Shown: piece after piece, positions 59,188 to 64,000 of the stretch | Numbering within the stretch: position 1 is the stretch's first letter | Layout of the letters: every line of letters starts with the position of its first letter | Origin: Cycas panzhihuaensis | Taxonomy: Eukaryota; Cycadophyta | DNA length: 64,000 nt | Direction: 5' to 3' | Assembly (NCBI GenBank): GCA_023213395.1 | Contig: CM041465.1 | Location: forward strand, 246,581,741 to 246,645,740 | Notes under the pieces: model-generated | Told to the model about the DNA's origin: nothing | Database searches by the model: none | Seen by the model: only the letters and a program-made list of their open reading frames with translations | Program-made: the position numbers and the translations under genes

Positions 59188-59921
59188 CAATCGTCCACTA
59201 GGCAAACCAAGGTCTAATCCATTACCCATGAGTTCCTAGAAATTTGGGGGAAGATAAATGCTATTGATGTAATGAGTGAGGACACTATGCTTCTAATTGT
59301 TCATAAAGACCAAGAATAGAAGGAGGAGCTTGTAACATAAAGTTACAACCCACTGTGCTAGATGAAGTCCAAGATATAAGATACATGCATGTTCATGTAG
59401 CAATTGAGGGAAGACAAACTAATAACCAATTCCATTATGGTGCAAGCAATTGGTAAGATCGCTAGGCAAGATCTTACTATACTTATTGACTTAGGGAGTA
59501 GTGATAATTTTTTACATCCCAAAATTGTGGAGAAGTGTAAGCTCAAGACTCGAACAATCGTCCACTAGGCAAGCCAAGGTCCAATCCATACCCATGAACA
59601 TTGTTAGAAATTTGGGGGAAGGTAGATGTTATCGAAGTAATGAGAGAGGACACTATGCTCTTAATTGTCCACAAAGACCAAGAGTAGGAGGAGGAGCTTG
59701 CAACATAGAGCTACAACCCATTGCGTTAGATGAAGTCCAAGTGATAGGATACATGCATGTTCATGTAGCAATTGAGGGAAGACAAGTTAATAACCAATTC
59801 ATTATGAATGCAAGCAATTGGTAAAATCACAAGGCAAGATCTTACTGTACTTATTGACTCAGGAAGTAGTCATAACTTTTTACATCCCATAATTGTGGAG
59901 AAGTGCAAGCTCAAGACTCAA
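59188..59921 (+). repeat. 367-bp tandem duplication of zinc-knuckle/protease region
   Basis: Two copies (59188-59554 and 59555-59921), each beginning CAATCGTCCACTAGGCAA and ending CTCAAGACTC. Each covers a zinc-knuckle segment (second copy CYRSNERGHYALNC, with the second Cys as Ser) and the protease (second copy LIDSGSSHNFLHP). The first copy has more stops. The copies are similar enough to date the duplication after inactivation or shortly before it. Confidence 0.8.
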
Positions 59922-60415
59922 ACCCATAAGGATAAAGAATGTTAGGTAACAAGAGGAAGGTGATCGAATATGTGCTCTTCTATCCATTAAATGGGAGTCA
60001 TGGTCTGCTTTTGCCACATTTATATTCTACCTTTAGGGCATTATGATGCCATCATTAGCTCATAGTGGTTGGCAAGACACTAACCAAAAAATGATTGTTA
60101 TAATAAATTGGTTGAGTATGAATGACAATGGAGAGCCCACTCTCATTCAGGAAAGGAAATTTCCAAGTAGCATTCAACCTATTTCAACAACATAGGTGAA
60201 GAAATGCCAAAGGAAAAATTGTTAAGCTTATGTAGTCCATGTAAATGAAGAAGGGACCTTGGTGGAGCCTAACCAAGTGAATTATCTAGTAATACAAGAA
60301 TTCAAAGATGTATTTTTAGATGAGATATCAGGGTTGCCACCCGAGCAAGAAATGGATTATGCAATCGAACTTATACTAGGAGAAAAATCGCTCTGTAAGA
60401 AATCATATTGCCTGG
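59555..60415 (+). pseudogene. Gypsy I protease and start of RT
   Basis: The second repeat copy carries the aspartic-protease motif DSGSSHNF typical of Ty3/gypsy. At 60259-60410 the plus strand reads EFKDVFLDEISGLPPEQEMD and YAIELILGEK, the standard block preceding the RT palm domain. The RT then breaks off near 60.42 kb, where unrelated sequence follows. Confidence 0.7.
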
Positions 60416-61480
60416 TGTTTCCCAGCTATTGGGAATGGACTCGGGACGCATCGACACAGGTTTGTGCAGGTATATGTTCTTACTTTTCTTACTTATGTTT
60501 GCTAAGGGAATTTAGAATAGTTTGATTGACATGTGCCTGCCTACATGCATTTGTTTGATTGCCTGTTCATAACGCATGTGCCTAACGGCACCTCTTAGCC
60601 TATGACGACTCACGGCGAGGGCATCCATAAGCGGATGCGACACCCCGTATGGCGTACAGCCACTCACGATGTCTCCATGGTCTTTCGGGATGCTTGTGCC
60701 AGCTTGCTTATTCGTGTTACCACGTGCCACTTATGTTGCAAACCCTTCCTAAGCCTGGTTTAACCCTTAGTTAGGGCTCTTTGCACCATTTTGAGTACTT
60801 GCCTTTGCAGGCCTTTCCCGATATGGTCGCCCGGTGAAAGCGCTCTCCATGGGGCAATGATCCAGCGCCTAGCGGGAAGGGCATAGAAACAATATGCTAA
60901 GCGAGGCTAACTAGCGGGATCATACCTCGCGGGGCGTCCGTCTTGGCCGGAGTCTGGATGCAGGAGGTGCTGGTTGCTTCAGTGGCCGTGCAAGGCGAGG
61001 CCTTCCTACCCGGATGGTAGGGAAGGGAAAAGAACCTCGCACGTCGCGGCTTCTCAAGGCAATGAGAAGGCGACGAGGGGGCAATCAACCGAGCGTGTCA
61101 CGGGGTAAAGGGGTAAGTGTGGCTAAGGGGTATAGGTAAATGGGACCTATACTACTATGTCGTGCAATGTAATAAAGAAGTACAAGAAAGCAAATGTAAA
61201 GTAAACGATTTATTTTTTTCTTTCTTTCCCTTATGTTCCTTCTGGATCAAAGTAAATGCAGCAGCGTAAAACACAAAGTAAACACGAAGAAGATCGCGGA
61301 AATACACGGACACGGTCAGAAGCGAAATCTGGGTTTCCCTCCTCGGTCGCTCCTTCCCTCGTCTTCGGCGCATACAGCGTCGATCAAGGCGTCGAAGGGG
61401 TTCACTTACCTCCCAGGAGCATGCAGAACTAACAAGCGAAAGAGCGGAAGTAAAGCTCAAAACAACCAAAAAGGGAAAGG
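60416..61480. other. GC-richer sequence of unknown identity
   Basis: Composition changes sharply at about 60.42 kb, inside the gypsy RT, so a different element begins here (TGTTTCCCAGCTATTGGG could be an LTR-like start). No ORF with known domains on either strand. Confidence 0.4.
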
Positions 61481-63905
61481 CGTACCTCGTGACGGTCGGC
61501 CACAGCGGGTTGACCTCGTGCACCCCTCCTCTCAAGCGATCACGCACACAACGGAGAGAACACCCTCCTCTCGGGAGAGGCTACCAAACAAACAAGATAT
61601 ATGTATATGTATATCTTGAAAATGAAATCAACTAGGCTAGCACGTAGTTAAGCACCAACATATAACGGAAAGGAAACAAAGCGCGCGACACATATGCGGT
61701 ACATCATACCATAAAGCATGCCGAATGGGATTGAGTGTAGCCTCGGGATGGCTAACTCACCCACGAGAGGTCTCCACGGATATAGGAAACAATGCTAGCA
61801 TGCAGCGGGATGGGTCGCGTGACAACAAATGGCCTCACTTGATGAGGAAACTCAAGCCAACCCTCAAGGTTTCTCTGGCCCGTCTCCTAAGCCGGGTGAT
61901 AAAGGGAGAGAGGATAAGGGGCCGGAACCCTTGGGAGAAGGGCGGCAATGGGGGACGGAACCCGCCTATCTCCCTCAAATCCTCGTAAAGCCCTTTATCT
62001 TGCTAGCTTAGAAAATGGCAAAGAGGAAACTCGGTGGGGAGGATGAGTTTTGGGAATCACAGAAAATCGCCTAACCTAGGGCGTTTCTAGTGAGCCACAA
62101 CTACTAAGGTTATATGCATCAAGCGGCCAAAGAAACTCAAAGGAAGTGCATGCAAACAAGAGGAAAGAATTTGCAAGCAACTCAATGGAAAAACAAGCAA
62201 AAAGCACTAATAGAGCCAATAAATACCTTGAATGGAGAAGAATGAGTGCATGTAGGCACTTAGCAACTTAGAGGCGGCCATGAGCGGTGTCAAGTGGAGT
62301 TGAATGTCCTTTGCATGAGAGTGGAAGAGTAGAGCCTCATGCAAGTTGGGAGCTTGAGCGGGTCTTTGGAGTGGATTTTGATGGAAAACCTCTTGAAGCC
62401 TTGGATCTTTGTGAGGAGATGGTGCTTGTAATGGAGCTCGTGAAGCGTGATAGCCCTGCAACTCCCTAATAGCGACCCTCTGTATCTACATCCAAGCTAG
62501 CATGGGAGAAGCTCTCTTGTCACTCTTTCTTTTTGTTTTCTAATAGAGAGTTTTTCTTGGAAGTCTTGAAAAGTGAGTTGAAGAATTTTTTCTTTATGAG
62601 TGAAAAAAAGGCTTTTATGCCTTGGGCATAGCAAGTGAACGTTGGGGGCCTTGGGGCGCCTCCAACCGTTCGGAACCACGCGACAGTGGCCGCGTTTTTT
62701 CGTGAGCGCGTGGCTCGAGGCGGTTGGGCTGGCTCACTGCCCAAGGCATAAAGCTTTTTTCACTCATAAAGAAAAATTCTTCAACTCACTTCAGAAAACT
62801 CTCTATTAGAAAACAAAAGAAAGGTGACAAGAGAGCTTCGACGTTGAACAGGGTGTGAGGGGAGTTGCAGGCCGTTGCGAGCTCCACCATCTCTCCTGAT
62901 CAGGCTCAGAGGTTTTCCATCAAAATCCACTCCAAAGACCTTCTCAAGCTCCCGTGAGGCTGCTCGTGCAGGACATTCAACTCCGCTGTGGACGCCAGGC
63001 TGACGGCTGGTGCCTACATGCACTCGTTCTCCGTTCAAGGTATTGGCTCTGTGGTGCTTGTTTTTCCATTGAGTTGCTTGCAAATTCTTTCCTCTTTTGC
63101 ATGCACTGAGTTTCTTTGACCGTTGATGCTAACCTAGGTGGTGACTTACTGTAAGCGCCCTGTTAGCGCGACCTTGTGATTAAACTCATCCTCTTCCAAG
63201 TTTCCTCTTTGCCATTTTCTAAGCTAGCCGACATAAAGGCTTTCTAAAGATTTGAGGAGATAGTGATCCGTCCCGTGAAGATAGGCGGGGTTAGTCCCCA
63301 TTGCCGATCCTTCTCCCCAAGGGTTCCGTCCTTATCCTCTCTCCCTTTATCACCCGCGCTTTCTTAGGAGACGGGGCTAGAGAAACCTTGGAGGGTTGGC
63401 TTGAGTTTCCTCATTGGCGGAGGCCATTTGTTGTCACGCGACCCATCCTGTTGCATGCTAGCATTGTTTCCCTATATCCTGTGGAGACCTCTCGTGGGTG
63501 AGTTAGCCATCCCGAGGCTACACTCAATCCCATTCGGTCTATGCTTTTATATGTTGTATGACGCAAATCGCATATGCTGGCTGATTTCATTTTCCTATAT
63601 GTGCATATGTTGGTGCTGTAACTAGCCTAGTTGATTTCATTTTCGGTGCATACATATAGTTCTTCGGTTGTTGGAGCGCTCGAGGGAGGGTGTTCTCTCC
63701 GGATTGTGCGGATCGCTTGAGAGGCTGGAGCGGCACGTTGAGGACTCAGCTGCTGTGGCCCGTCACGGGAAGAAACGCCTTTCGTTTCTGTTGCTGTTAT
63801 TCGTGCTTTCCGCTTTTTGGCGTTGTCGTTTCTGGATGCCAGCCTCGTGCTGCGTCCTGCGAGAATGCTCTGCCTTGCTGCGATCGCCTTCGCTGCCGTT
63901 GAAGG
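61480..63905. repeat. Giant imperfect palindrome (inverted repeat)
   Basis: Left arm about 61.48-62.68 kb and right arm about 62.70-63.90 kb are reverse complements with many indels. Matched landmarks: GGGATTGAGTGTAGCCTCGG (61.73) with CCGAGGCTACACTCAATCCC (63.52); GGCAAAGAGGAAAC (62.02) with GTTTCCTCTTTGCC (63.20); GGAGTGGATTTTGATGGAAA (62.37) with its complement (62.91); CTAATAGAGAGTTTT (62.54) with its complement (62.80); ATGCCTTGGGCA with TGCCCAAGGCAT around the centre. Even the central 100 bp is partly self-complementary. The arms may extend beyond the right edge. No transposase or pol is visible. Confidence 0.85.
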
Positions 63906-64000
63906 CGACTCGATTCTCGCTGACTTCAAGTGAAAACCTGCGCTGCAAACTGACGTCTGCCGTGAATGATCCGCTAGTAGCTTGCGACGCTGATTATTTC

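Larger units (their letters stand above)
47830..60415 (+). mobile_element. Ty3/gypsy element I, interrupted by E and cut at 60.4 kb
   Basis: Plus-strand gag, protease and the very start of RT are readable at 58.1-60.41 kb. Upstream, 47.83-48.13 and 55.42-57.9 kb are joined once E is removed and are full of short tandem repeats; they probably form the long LTR and leader, but no opposite LTR is in view. The left boundary is a guess based on where the repeat pattern begins. A degenerate Met-type primer site (GGTATGAAAGC near 57.98 kb) is possible. The RT breaks off near 60.42 kb, where GC-richer DNA begins. Confidence 0.5.

Noticed and set aside
61155-63948. Many open frames in the palindrome region on both strands
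   Set aside because: Mirror pairs of each other across the palindrome (for example VFGVDFDGKPL on both arms), with no recognised domain; caused by higher GC and few stops.
1-64000. CRISPR array, bacterial operon or phage-like system
   Set aside because: Repeats present are LTRs, minisatellites and inverted repeats; coding signals are plant retroelements with eukaryotic splice and pol II/III features.

Overview
This window is plant nuclear DNA from a large, repeat-dominated genome. Almost everything recognisable is a retroelement: Copia and Ty3/gypsy LTR elements, L1-type LINEs, a tRNA-derived SINE and a miniature LTR element. They are nested inside one another and most are decayed. The only sequence that looks like a host gene is a promoter plus two exons near 43.3-44.2 kb, whose remaining exons I cannot find in the following 20 kb. 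Gene scarcity, apparently long introns and old, mutated LTR elements with initiator-Met-tRNA primer sites suggest a seed plant with a big genome, possibly a gymnosperm; that is inference. There are no bacterial-style operons, CRISPR arrays or rRNA genes.

Layout. 0-4.5 kb: 5' part of a minus-strand Copia-type element (Z) with LTR, primer site, long non-coding leader and the start of gag. 5.1-5.5 kb: probable solo LTR. 6.2-25.6 kb: a nest with three matching target-site duplications. Element A (TSD CATAT) contains element B of the same family (TSD TAGAT) and a degenerate full-length Copia element D (TSD GCTTT). B in turn contains element C and a 245-bp direct-repeat block. A and B carry gag but no pol and run from gag straight into the 3' LTR, so they are gag-only non-autonomous elements. 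26.1-35.3 kb: a minus-strand LINE (G) split by LTR element F, which itself holds a solo LTR. 35.7-39.9 kb: a minus-strand Ty3/gypsy element (H) with readable RT, RNase H and integrase. 39.9-43.2 kb: mostly unexplained AT-rich DNA. 43.3-44.2 kb: host gene 5' end. 45.5-45.9 kb: SINE with 9-bp TSD. 46.2-47.8 kb: LINE remnant (J) carrying a 282-bp TRIM/SMART-like element. 47.8-60.4 kb: a plus-strand gypsy element (I), interrupted by E (48.1-55.4 kb, TSD GGCCA), a recent minus-strand Copia element with near-identical LTRs. 60.4-64.0 kb: GC-richer DNA dominated by a very large imperfect palindrome centred near 62.69 kb and running off the right edge.

How the parts relate. The gag-only elements would need reverse transcriptase and integrase supplied by an autonomous Copia relative. 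E shows the same dependence in another form: gag is open and its LTRs are young, but pol is broken by frameshifts. The most unusual signals are a pair of structurally conserved hairpins in the Z/A/B LTRs with apparent compensatory base changes, tandem palindromes in the U3 of E, a minisatellite in the E leader, and the giant terminal palindrome.
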